12,400 bases of DNA from Bacteroidales bacterium (GCA_018432645.1 JAHDSP010000215.1:1-12400), one strand, 5' to 3'. Positions 1 to 7,079 are shown, counted from the first letter of the stretch. Numbers and translations are program-made. Notes: generated by a model from the letters alone, not told the origin.

Positions 1-154
1 AAAGTATCTGCAGAACTACCTTATGTGGTTTGTAGTGATGAATAAATACTTGAAAGATGAAGTAGAGTCAGACATTGGGCGACTTTTGAACTTGTCATCA
101 CACGATAGGTGGGCGTGGGAGCGGTATTGGAGCTTGATAAAGTTAAAATATTGA
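1..154 (+). CDS. IS1595-type transposase, C-terminal end only (cut by window edge)
   Basis: The reading frame is open from base 2 to a TGA at 152-154 and gives 50 residues. They match the C-terminus of the complete transposase at 9377-10369: from KYLQ to DRWAW, 33 of 39 residues are identical, after which the tails diverge. The shared segment includes the LQxYLMWFVxMNKYLKD helix typical of the end of ISXO2-like (IS1595 family) transposase domains. Many third codon positions differ between the copies, so they are related but not recent duplicates. The catalytic part lies outside the window, so I cannot tell whether this copy is intact. The gene points into the window, opposite to the other copy. 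Confidence 0.8.
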   Translation, partial: KYLQNYLMWFVVMNKYLKDEVESDIGRLLNLSSHDRWAWERYWSLIKLKY

Positions 155-262
155 TATAATACTTAATTTTAAACAATTGAAAATTATTAATTAGTTATTA
201 ATTAAACACCTAATTCCATAAATAATTTTCTTACAATTTTGATTAAGAAATAAATGCTATGC

Positions 263-350
263 TAATGACATTTCCACCAGAATTATAAATAATTTATATC
301 ATGAATAAATTCTTGTAAAAAATTATAATAATTCTGTTTTAATGTCATTA
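263..350. repeat. Imperfect inverted repeat spanning the 3' end of the MscS gene
   Basis: TAATGACATT at 263-272 pairs with its exact reverse complement at 341-350, and CAGAATTAT at 278-286 pairs with 328-336. The two paired blocks are separated by 5 and 4 unpaired bases. The right arm lies within the last codons and stop of the MscS gene, and the left arm is downstream of it. The structure could stabilise or end the transcript, but no clear U-tract follows on the minus strand. It could also be a small inverted duplication. Confidence 0.5.
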
Positions 351-1411
351 TTATTTGAAGGATTTACAAATATAGTTTGAGTAGGATAGGCAAATTCGAT
401 ACCTTCTTTTTCGAAACTTTCTTTAATCTTAAAATTAATTTTTTGTTGCATATCCATATATACATTATAGTCTGGATCCATTATATAATATACTACTTCA
501 AATATCAGACTAAAATCACCAAATTTATAAAAATTAACTCTATTTAAATTACAAATTTCGTTTTCATTCACAATCTTTGTAATTATATCAGGTATCATTT
601 TCAACTTTTCAAGTGGTGTATCATAAGTTACACCTAAAGTAAATAATATTCGTCTTTTTTGCATACGTTTATAATTGCGAACTCTACTATTACCAAGGTC
701 TTTATTTGGTATTATTATTTCCTCACCAGATAAACTATCTATTTTAGTAGATTTAATGCCAATTTTTTTAACATTACCAGACAAATCTCCTACTATAATA
801 AAATCTCCTATATCAAAAGGACGATCAAAATATATAGAAAAGCTTGCCATCACATCTCCAAGTATTGCTTGTAGTGCAAATGCAATAGCAAGACCTCCAA
901 TACCTAAGCCAGCAATTAAAGTTGTTATGTTTACACCAAAATTATCTAAAAGTATTAGTATTGCTATTACCCATAATATTCCTTTTAATATATTATTTAT
1001 CAATTTTATTATTCCTGCATCAGTAGCTCTACCTTCTTCTACTCTTTTTTTAGTTATATTATCTGTAAAATAATTAATCCATACTATTATTATTTTAACG
1101 GCATAGTATATAATTATAATGGTTACGAAATAATTATAAATTTTATTTATATTGGGAGCTATGTAGATAAATTTGAATGCAACCCATAATGCTATAGCTA
1201 AGTATAGTGGCCAATTTATCAGTTGCAAGCACTTAATGATAACATCATCACTTTCTGTCTTAGTTTTTTTTGCAATTTTTTTTAATCTATTGAGAAAGAT
1301 ACGTTTAAAAACCCATAATATTAATGCTACTATAACAAATGCTATCAAACTAATCAAGTAATCTTTGACTGTATTTCCCCAAAATGCTTGATCTAAAAAA
1401 TTTTCCATCAT
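323..1411 (-). CDS. MscS-family mechanosensitive ion channel
   Basis: This is an inner-membrane channel expected to open under membrane tension and release solutes during hypo-osmotic shock. The 362-residue product has hydrophobic segments near residues 17-36, 64-84, 93-112, 141-156 and 161-184. The last contains the Gly/Ala-rich pore helix GLGIGGLAIAFALQAIL typical of MscS TM3. The conserved FDRPFDIGD turn (about 195-203) and the beta domain with IIIPNKDLGNSRVRNY follow, and then a mixed alpha/beta C-terminal cytoplasmic domain to about residue 345. With about five spans it is larger than E. coli MscS (three spans), as in many MscS-like proteins. The start codon is one of two adjacent ATGs. 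A good -7 box lies about 20 bases upstream, which suggests a short leader and independent transcription. The family call is firm; gating and ion preference are unknown. Confidence 0.93.
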   Translation of the reverse strand: MMENFLDQAFWGNTVKDYLISLIAFVIVALILWVFKRIFLNRLKKIAKKTKTESDDVIIKCLQLINWPLYLAIALWVAFKFIYIAPNINKIYNYFVTIIIIYYAVKIIIVWINYFTDNITKKRVEEGRATDAGIIKLINNILKGILWVIAILILLDNFGVNITTLIAGLGIGGLAIAFALQAILGDVMASFSIYFDRPFDIGDFIIVGDLSGNVKKIGIKSTKIDSLSGEEIIIPNKDLGNSRVRNYKRMQKRRILFTLGVTYDTPLEKLKMIPDIITKIVNENEICNLNRVNFYKFGDFSLIFEVVYYIMDPDYNVYMDMQQKINFKIKESFEKEGIEFAYPTQTIFVNPSNNNDIKTELL

Positions 1412-1430
1412 TTTTGATTTTTTTATTTTG

Positions 1431-1438
1431 CAAAGATA
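1431..1438 (-). promoter_or_regulatory. Bacteroidota-type -7 box for the MscS gene
   Basis: The minus strand reads TATCTTTG, a perfect match to TAnnTTTG, the -7 element recognised by the main sigma factor of Bacteroidota. It lies 20 bases before the MscS start codon. The -33 element is poor: only a TTAC-like sequence is seen about 20 bases upstream. Confidence 0.55.
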
Positions 1439-1544
1439 AAATTTTTTTAAATATTTGTAAATATTTTTTGAGTTAATAAATACATGAAAATAATATGGTT
1501 ACATTTTTTAATAATTGAAAAATTTATATATTGTATTTTAAAGA

Positions 1545-1572
1545 TAAATGCGACTCATATGAGTCGCATTTA
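1545..1572 (-). terminator. Perfect 28-bp palindrome, probable terminator of the sigma operon
   Basis: The 28 bases form an uninterrupted perfect palindrome centred on CATATG, with GC-containing flanks (ATGCGACTC / GAGTCGCAT). It begins 29 bases beyond the stop of the anti-sigma-like gene. On the minus strand the stem runs into a T-rich stretch (TTTATCTTT). Position and shape fit a factor-independent terminator for the minus-strand operon. Because the symmetry is perfect to the centre, a protein-binding operator for the MscS gene is the alternative. Confidence 0.55.
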
Positions 1573-1601
1573 CCAAGTTATGAGTGTAAAAAGTAGAACG
1601 T

Positions 1602-2798
1602 TTATTTGATTATTAGTAGTGTACCACTTTGAGAGATTTTATCAGGGAAAATAATTTTGTACATATAAGTACCTGCTTGCACAGTACTAGCATCCCAATC
1701 ATTTTTATAGTTTTTACTGTGATAAATTAATTTTCCATTATTTGCATAGATATATAATTGAGTATTAGGATAATTTTCAATATTTTTAATTTCAAAAACA
1801 TCATTTATACCATCACCATTTGGAGTTATAGCATTAGGAATTATAACGTCGCAATGTGAAAATGATACAATGAAAGTATCCAAATATGTTTCACATCCAA
1901 TAATTTTTGCTATATAAGTACCTGCTTTTGATACATTAATTGATTTAGAAGTTCTTTTATTATTCATCCACTCTATTTGATATTTAGTAGTATCTATATC
2001 TACAGATAAAGTTACCTTGCTACCCACACATCCAGATATATTTTTACTTGATAAATCTGTAGGTGGTGGCAAAATTTTAACTTTTGTTGTAGCATAGAGA
2101 GATTTGCTAGTTTGAGAATTAATAGGAGTTATAGTTAAACTAAATGTTCCAGATTCAGATATGTAAATTTTATTACTAGTTTCGCCATTACTCCATATGA
2201 ATTTATATTGTTCTTGATTAGGTATAGAAGGACCTAGCAAAATTGGCTTCTCGGAGCATATTTCTCTAGGCATATACAATGGTGTATTAGATTTATAATT
2301 TTTATTAATGTTATCATTGGCTGTTTTTACAGTATCAATTATATCAGTTTGATTATTTTGATTATTAGCTATTAGATTGTATTTTAGTAGTCTATAATTT
2401 AATTTTATACTATTTTTTTCTTTTTCTGGAATATTTAATTTGTTAATAGCATTAATGATGGCAGTCTCATTAGAATCTATATTTAAGTATAATATTTTAT
2501 TAGCATTATCGAGCACATACAAATTACTATCATTAGATAAAATGCTTAAATGATAATTATTATTTGCATACTCAAAAACTTGTGTGGTATTTACTTTATT
2601 AATGTAAATAATAATTGACAAAATGATAACAGATATAGCCAAAAGTGCAGTAGTTAATATTTTATCTGAAATTATTTTTCTTTTATTGATGGTTTTATTC
2701 AAGATATTTTTTTCTAAAAAATCAAAATAATCTTCAGGCACTTCATAGCTGTCGAAAGCTTGTTTAATTTTGTCGTTTTCGTTATTATTAAGTTTCAT
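1602..2798 (-). CDS. Anti-sigma-like membrane protein with Ig-like domains and a type B T9SS C-terminal domain
   Basis: The product has 398 residues. Residues 1-43 are charged and cytoplasmic, with the VPEDYFDFLE pattern seen at the start of many Bacteroidota anti-sigma and similar membrane proteins. One membrane span (about 45-66, ALLAISVIILSIIIYI) follows, with no cleavable signal peptide before it. The exported part has an unassigned region (70-170) and two PKD/Ig-like domains (about 179-233, with WSNGETSNKI and SGTFSLTI; about 254-315, with AGTYIAKI). It ends in a CHU_C-type gliding-motility C-terminal domain (about 317-398) with the hallmark IIPNAITPNGDGINDVFEI. The gene lies 44 bases after an ECF sigma gene in the same direction, the usual place for its anti-sigma factor. 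The C-terminal domain is certain and the anti-sigma role is inferred. A membrane anchor together with a secretion-type C-terminus is unusual. Confidence 0.85.
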   Translation of the reverse strand: MKLNNNENDKIKQAFDSYEVPEDYFDFLEKNILNKTINKRKIISDKILTTALLAISVIILSIIIYINKVNTTQVFEYANNNYHLSILSNDSNLYVLDNANKILYLNIDSNETAIINAINKLNIPEKEKNSIKLNYRLLKYNLIANNQNNQTDIIDTVKTANDNINKNYKSNTPLYMPREICSEKPILLGPSIPNQEQYKFIWSNGETSNKIYISESGTFSLTITPINSQTSKSLYATTKVKILPPPTDLSSKNISGCVGSKVTLSVDIDTTKYQIEWMNNKRTSKSINVSKAGTYIAKIIGCETYLDTFIVSFSHCDVIIPNAITPNGDGINDVFEIKNIENYPNTQLYIYANNGKLIYHSKNYKNDWDASTVQAGTYMYKIIFPDKISQSGTLLIIK

Positions 2799-2842
2799 TT
2801 ATTTTGGTTTTTAAATATTAGACATAAAATTAATTAAAAAGT

Positions 2843-3394
2843 TTAATATGTTGATGAAAAAAATTTTTTTATTTTTTTCATTGCTTGATGATAAGAAGAT
2901 TTTAAAGTATTCTCAGAAGTATGCAGTACATCAGAGATATCTTTGTAAGGCATATTAGAGAAATAGCGTAGATAAAACACTAATCTTTGTTTAGGTGGTA
3001 ATTGATTAATAGCTTTGATAAGTTTCCTTTCTATTTCATCTCCTTTAAAGTTTGTATCAGCTTTTAAATTGTCCAAAAAATTTTCATTTAATTCATCTAT
3101 AGATATAAATAATGCAGATTTTTTTTTATTAATGAAATTAATAGATTCATTAGTAGCAATACGATATATCCATGTATATAGTTTTGAATCTCCATGGAAA
3201 CCATCTAAATTTTCCCATATTTTGATAAAAGTATTTTGTACTACATCATTAGCATCATCATGAGAGACTACTATTCTACGAACATGCCAATATACTTTTT
3301 CTTTATATTTTTTTAATAATAATTTAAATCCTTCAGTTTTAGTTTCTGAATCAGAAAATAAAGAAATAATAAAATTATCTGAAGGATCAATCAT
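2843..3394 (-). CDS. ECF-type RNA polymerase sigma factor
   Basis: This 183-residue protein should direct RNA polymerase to a special promoter set in response to an envelope or environmental signal. Sigma region 2 spans about residues 24-90, including DDANDVVQNTFIKIWENL and the -10 recognition and melting helix KLYTWIYRIATNESINFI. Region 4 spans about 122-178, with LPPKQRLVFYLRYFSNMPYKDIS and a helix-turn-helix ending in LKSSYHQAMKKIKKFF. No region 1.1 or 3 is present and the length is typical of ECF factors. The ATG follows the transketolase stop without a gap (TAAATG), so translation is probably coupled. The next gene downstream is the likely membrane regulator. The regulon cannot be read from the window. 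Confidence 0.94.
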   Translation of the reverse strand: MIDPSDNFIISLFSDSETKTEGFKLLLKKYKEKVYWHVRRIVVSHDDANDVVQNTFIKIWENLDGFHGDSKLYTWIYRIATNESINFINKKKSALFISIDELNENFLDNLKADTNFKGDEIERKLIKAINQLPPKQRLVFYLRYFSNMPYKDISDVLHTSENTLKSSYHQAMKKIKKFFSSTY

Positions 3395-4363
3395 TTATAT
3401 TGATTTTTTTCTTTTCATTGCTTTGATAGCAGCATTTACGATATTAGGAGATTTTAAGCCATATTTAACCATTAGTTCATCTGGAGCACCACTTTCTCCG
3501 AATACGCAATCCATAGCTACATATTCTATTGGCACTGGATAATTTCTTACAGACACTTGAGCAACAGCATCTCCTAGTCCTCCATGAATCACATGTTCTT
3601 CAGCAGTAACAGCACATGTTGTTTTAAGTAAGCTATTTATTATAGTTTGTTCATCTATAGGTTTAATGGTATGGATATTAATCAATTCTGCATCTATCCC
3701 TAATTTTTCTAATTCATCGCAGGCTTCTATAGCTTCCCACAATAGATGTCCAGTAGCAAATATAGTAACATCGTGTCCTGTTTTGAGAGTTATTGCTTTA
3801 CCAATTTCGAAATTAAAATTATCTGGAATGAAATCTGGTACTACTGGCCTACCAAAGCGTAAATAAACAGGTCCGAAATATTCTGATATAGCTCTAACAG
3901 CTTGTCGTGTTTGTGTATAATCTGCTGGATTAATTACTATCATATTGGGTAATGCTCTCATCAAGGCTATATCTTCCATAATTTGATGGCTGGCACCATC
4001 CTCTCCTAGTGTAATACCCGCATGAGAAGCGCATACTTTCACATTTTTAAAACTATAAGCTACACTTTGTCTGAGCTGATCATATACTCTACCAGTAGAA
4101 AATACTGCAAATGTACCTGTAAACGGTATGAATCCAGCATTAGCTAATCCTGCTGCAATTCCCATCATATTTGCCTCTGCTATGCCAACTTGAATAAATC
4201 TGTCAGGAAAATTAGAAGCAAATTTTTCCATTTTTAATGAACCAGTGAGATCAGCAGTAAGAGCTACTACACGAGAATTATTTTTACCTAATTCATTAAG
4301 CTCATCACCAAATCCACTCCTAGTGTCTTTTTTTTGTTTAATGGGATATTTGTCTTTTAGCAT
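3395..4363 (-). CDS. Transketolase, C-terminal subunit of the split form
   Basis: Transketolase moves two-carbon ketol units between sugar phosphates in the non-oxidative pentose phosphate pathway, using thiamine diphosphate. This 322-residue protein corresponds to the C-terminal half. The pyrimidine-binding domain (about 15-180) has VGIAEANMMGIAAGLA, in which Glu63 is the expected cofactor-activating glutamate. GEDGASHQ (about 120-127) carries the substrate-side histidine. The transketolase C-terminal domain (about 190-315) has TIKPID, VTAEEHVIHGGLG and FGESGAPDEL. The N-terminal, pyrophosphate-binding half is needed for activity and is not upstream: bases 4364-4741 hold a repeat element and then comes the PorE-like gene. 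The partner must be encoded elsewhere. A 1-deoxyxylulose-5-phosphate synthase-like or other thiamine enzyme subunit is a less likely reading. Confidence 0.92.
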   Translation of the reverse strand: MLKDKYPIKQKKDTRSGFGDELNELGKNNSRVVALTADLTGSLKMEKFASNFPDRFIQVGIAEANMMGIAAGLANAGFIPFTGTFAVFSTGRVYDQLRQSVAYSFKNVKVCASHAGITLGEDGASHQIMEDIALMRALPNMIVINPADYTQTRQAVRAISEYFGPVYLRFGRPVVPDFIPDNFNFEIGKAITLKTGHDVTIFATGHLLWEAIEACDELEKLGIDAELINIHTIKPIDEQTIINSLLKTTCAVTAEEHVIHGGLGDAVAQVSVRNYPVPIEYVAMDCVFGESGAPDELMVKYGLKSPNIVNAAIKAMKRKKSI

Positions 4364-4403
4364 AATTGTAATTTTAATGATTTATTTTAGTTTATTTTTA
4401 TTG

Positions 4404-4433
4404 TAAAATTATATATTTTATTTGACAACAAAA
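4404..4433 (-). promoter_or_regulatory. Candidate promoter of the transketolase-sigma operon
   Basis: The minus strand shows TTTTG (4433-4429), then 17 bases, then TAATTTTA (4411-4404). The second element matches TAnnTTTG except at the last base. The start codon follows about 40 bases downstream. The spacing is slightly short of the usual 19-20, so this is only a candidate. Confidence 0.35.
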
Positions 4434-4454
4434 CAAATAGAATTTATAAAAATA

Positions 4455-4689
4455 TTGGTTCTATAACGTTTATTGTGGGTAAATTATTTTACCACAAAGT
4501 GCACGAAGATATTACACAAAGTTCACAAAGTTCGATTTTTAAGCCTTTTAATTTTTTCATTCTCTGTGCCCTTTGTGCCTTCTTTGAGAACTTTGTGGTT
4601 AATATTTAACTGTCCAATAATAAATAAAATTCATTTTTATAAAATTAGTCTTTTTTAATATATACTCATATAAAACGTTGTAGAACCAA
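4455..4689. mobile_element. MITE-like element with 17-bp terminal inverted repeats
   Basis: The left end (4455-4471) reads TTGGTTCTATAACGTTT. The right end (4673-4689) is its reverse complement apart from one base (16/17). The 235 bp between them hold no credible gene; the one small open frame inside is formed by the nested palindrome. Just inside the left end, GTGGGTAAA (about 4475-4483) can pair imperfectly with TTTACCACA (about 4488-4496). No clear target-site duplication is visible in the AT-rich flanks. Size, paired ends and lack of coding fit a non-autonomous transposable element. The ends do not resemble those of the IS1595-type element in this window, so a different transposase would be needed. 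Confidence 0.6.
4491..4599. repeat. CACAAAG-rich imperfect palindrome inside the MITE-like element
   Basis: The left arm (4491-4530) begins ACCACAAAGTGCACGAAG and continues with further CACAAAG units. The reverse complement of the right arm (4562-4599) reads ACCACAAAGTTCTCAAAG and continues CACAAAGGGCACAGAG. The arms match over nearly 40 bases with a few mismatches and one small gap, around a T-rich loop of about 30 bases. The sequence is more GC-rich than its surroundings. From memory, similar ACCACAAAG/CACAGAG palindromes occur between genes in many environmental bacterial genomes; I have not verified this. Confidence 0.65.
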
Positions 4690-4711
4690 AAATTTTTATT
4701 TAAAAATTTTT
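4688..4711. repeat. AT-only 11-bp inverted repeat downstream of the PorE-like gene
   Basis: AAAAATTTTTA (4688-4698) and its exact reverse complement (4701-4711) are separated by TT. The repeat lies about 30 bases after the PorE-like stop and touches the right end of the MITE-like element. It could act as a weak terminator, but an all-AT stem is poorly stable and easily arises by chance here. Confidence 0.3.
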
Positions 4712-4741
4712 TTAGTAAAAAGTTAAAAATTAATGATTAAA

Positions 4742-7030
4742 TTAATTTTCCATTATCCATAAGTCTGATTGCCCTGTTATAGCTTTGAGCTCTGTCAATC
4801 TTTGTTCAGCTTCTTGTTTAGTTTGATAATTTTCATAAGCTATTCTAAATCTTTTATTTTCATCATCAGCGATAATAGTTGCATTTTTAAATCCTTTTTT
4901 AATATAATTGTTTCTAATATATTCAGCATCATCATAATCGATGGTACTAGCACCTATTATATAAAATGATTTAGGTGGATTTAGAATGCTTTCTAATTCT
5001 TTCTCGTCATAAGAGAGGATTTTAAACTCAACACGTCTATTTAATTGTCGTCCTTCTTCTGTTAAATTAGTAGCTACTGGTTTAGTAAATCCATATCCTT
5101 TAGTTATGAGTCTTTTAGAATCTATTCCTTTATTAATTAAATAGTCTACAACGGCTTGAGCTCTTCGTTTAGACAAATTGATATTATATTCATAACTGCC
5201 TATTCTATCAGTATGTGCAGAAATTTCGACAATAGCTGTGGGATTATTAACTAAAAATTGATATAAATGATCTAATTCTTCTATAGATTGTGGTCTAAGT
5301 GTAGCTTTATCAAAATCAAAATAAATATTTCTGAGTATAATTGATTCTCCGACTTTAAAAGGTTCTTTTACAGGCTCTGTAGCTTCAGCTATTTCTTGAT
5401 TTAGCTGTGCAATTTCTGCTTTTTCTAAAAAAATATCCATCAGCACTACACTTCGTGGATCATCATTTAATATAGAAATTATTTTATTATTATTAATATA
5501 ACCTGGAGCAGAAGCTGCTAATAAATATTTTTTATCATAATTTAAGAAGGCTTCTCCATAACCACTTTCATCAGATAATAATTCGTATTCTATATTATCA
5601 TTGATAATATCATGTATTACAATATCTGCTTTGACAGGTTTAAATGATAAAGCATCTATTGTTCTAACTATCAATTTTAGTTGACTTGCTCTACTACTGA
5701 TAATATTCATTAAATACAAATCTTGATCTCCATAGCCTTTAATGTCTGCACTAGAAAAGAAAGCATATTTTTCATCTGGGCTTGGGTAATAAAATACATC
5801 ATTGTCTGGAGAGTTTATAGGATATCCCATATTTGTAGGTGAGTTCCAGAAGCCATCTTCAGTTAAACTAGTAAAAAATATATCATATCCTCCCATATTT
5901 TCATGTCCTTCAGAAGAGAAATATAAAGTAACCCCATCGGGCAAAATAAATGGAGCATCTTCATTGTATTTAGTATTAATAATTGGTCCTAAATTTTCAG
6001 GCTCAAGCCATCCGTTTTCTCCTAATTCAGTTTTCCAAATATCTAATCCACCATATCCACCTGGTCTATTACTTGTGAAGTATAATGTTTTCCCATCAGG
6101 AGATAAACTAGCATGAGTTTCTCTATATTGAGAATTAATTACTGGAAATTCTTTCATAAAAGACCATTCTCCTTTTTGATTTAACTCACTATAATAAATA
6201 TCACCATACCCTATGGCACTTCCATAAATAAATAATATTTTGCCATTATTACCTAAACTTACTGTGGCTTCATGATATTTAGTATTTACTGCACCTGGTA
6301 TTGGTTTTGCTTCAGACCAAATATATTGATCTCCATTTTTTTCTAATTTAGAGAAATAAATATCTTCATAATATTTACCATCAGGAGCTAATTTGCCACC
6401 AGTAGTGCCTTCGCGTCTAGAAGTAAAATATAAGATTGAATCTTTAAAATCAAAAACAGGAGAATATTCTGGATATTCCGTATTAATAGACGGTCCAAGA
6501 TTTTTAACTTTTACAACAGCAGGAACATCAATTAGTACCTGTGCAGTATATGATTTTTTTCTAAGCCATTTCACACTATCTATCATTGCATTGTTTTCAG
6601 ATTTTTCTATAAAAAGGTTATAATAATCAATAGCTTCATCAAAATTATATTTTAAATGATAAACCTCAGCAAGGTAGATATAGACATCTATGGGGGCTTC
6701 TGTAGTTTGGTAATTATCTATATAACTCGATGTTACAGTTTTGCTAGCTTTTTCAAAATAGGGTTCTGATGATAATTTATCTTGAGAATTGAAAAGACAT
6801 ACACCAATATTGTACAATAGATTAGCATTATCTGTATATTTCTCTTCCCATTTTTTTAATAAATTTAAAGCATCTTCAAATTTATTATTAGACATTAGTA
6901 ATCTTGCATCAGTATAATCTGATTGATATTTTTTATCAAATTTTGATTCATTTATAGTATCATTTTGACTCATTAAAAATGAACAATTAATCACTATATA
7001 AAGTGATATAAATAAAATTTTACTTCTCAT
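4742..7030 (-). CDS. PorE-like envelope protein: TPR, PD40 propeller, CRD, OmpA_C and SPOR domains
   Basis: The 762-residue product starts with a hydrophobic signal (about 1-21). VINC gives a doubtful lipobox, so it is either a lipoprotein or periplasmic. TPR-like helices (about 34-150) are followed by a WD40/PD40 beta-propeller (about 188-445) with repeated units such as SLSPDGKTLYFTSNRPGGYGG and PFILPDGVTLYFSSEG. A carboxypeptidase-regulatory-like domain (about 450-545) precedes an OmpA peptidoglycan-binding domain (about 570-682; IYFDFDKATLRP, ISAHTD, NINLSKRRAQAVVDYL, EEGRQLNRRVEF). A SPOR-like domain ends the protein (about 687-762; SFYIIGAS, NATIIADDENKRFRIAYENY). TPR-PD40-CRD-OmpA is the order known for PorE, a type IX secretion component linking the machine to peptidoglycan. 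The added SPOR domain is unusual for PorE. Other Bacteroidota OmpA-PD40 proteins share this layout, so the secretion role is likely but unproven. A strong promoter lies just upstream. Confidence 0.85.
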   Translation of the reverse strand: MRSKILFISLYIVINCSFLMSQNDTINESKFDKKYQSDYTDARLLMSNNKFEDALNLLKKWEEKYTDNANLLYNIGVCLFNSQDKLSSEPYFEKASKTVTSSYIDNYQTTEAPIDVYIYLAEVYHLKYNFDEAIDYYNLFIEKSENNAMIDSVKWLRKKSYTAQVLIDVPAVVKVKNLGPSINTEYPEYSPVFDFKDSILYFTSRREGTTGGKLAPDGKYYEDIYFSKLEKNGDQYIWSEAKPIPGAVNTKYHEATVSLGNNGKILFIYGSAIGYGDIYYSELNQKGEWSFMKEFPVINSQYRETHASLSPDGKTLYFTSNRPGGYGGLDIWKTELGENGWLEPENLGPIINTKYNEDAPFILPDGVTLYFSSEGHENMGGYDIFFTSLTEDGFWNSPTNMGYPINSPDNDVFYYPSPDEKYAFFSSADIKGYGDQDLYLMNIISSRASQLKLIVRTIDALSFKPVKADIVIHDIINDNIEYELLSDESGYGEAFLNYDKKYLLAASAPGYINNNKIISILNDDPRSVVLMDIFLEKAEIAQLNQEIAEATEPVKEPFKVGESIILRNIYFDFDKATLRPQSIEELDHLYQFLVNNPTAIVEISAHTDRIGSYEYNINLSKRRAQAVVDYLINKGIDSKRLITKGYGFTKPVATNLTEEGRQLNRRVEFKILSYDEKELESILNPPKSFYIIGASTIDYDDAEYIRNNYIKKGFKNATIIADDENKRFRIAYENYQTKQEAEQRLTELKAITGQSDLWIMEN

Positions 7031-7047
7031 TTATATAAATTTTTATA

Positions 7048-7079
7048 CAAAAATACATAAAATTATTTTTTCTACAAAA
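7048..7079 (-). promoter_or_regulatory. Promoter of the PorE-like gene
   Basis: The minus strand has TTTTG (7079-7075), exactly 19 bases, then TATTTTTG (7055-7048). This fits the Bacteroidota TTTG / TAnnTTTG pattern at full match and normal spacing. The start codon is 17 bases downstream, so the leader is very short. It lies in the 108-bp gap shared with divergent pyrH, for which I found only a weak -7-like TATTTTAG at 7121-7128. Confidence 0.65.

Noticed and set aside
175..215. Tandem-looking TTATTAATTA copies
   Set aside because: Two 10-base AT-only copies in an AT-rich gap are expected by chance.
675..1073. 132-residue plus-strand open frame inside the MscS gene
   Set aside because: It is antisense to a well-supported gene and has no independent signals; the same holds for the other antisense frames in the window.
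4473..4658. 61-residue plus-strand open frame
   Set aside because: It is made almost entirely of the CACAAAG palindrome and AT-rich flank, with no domain-like pattern.
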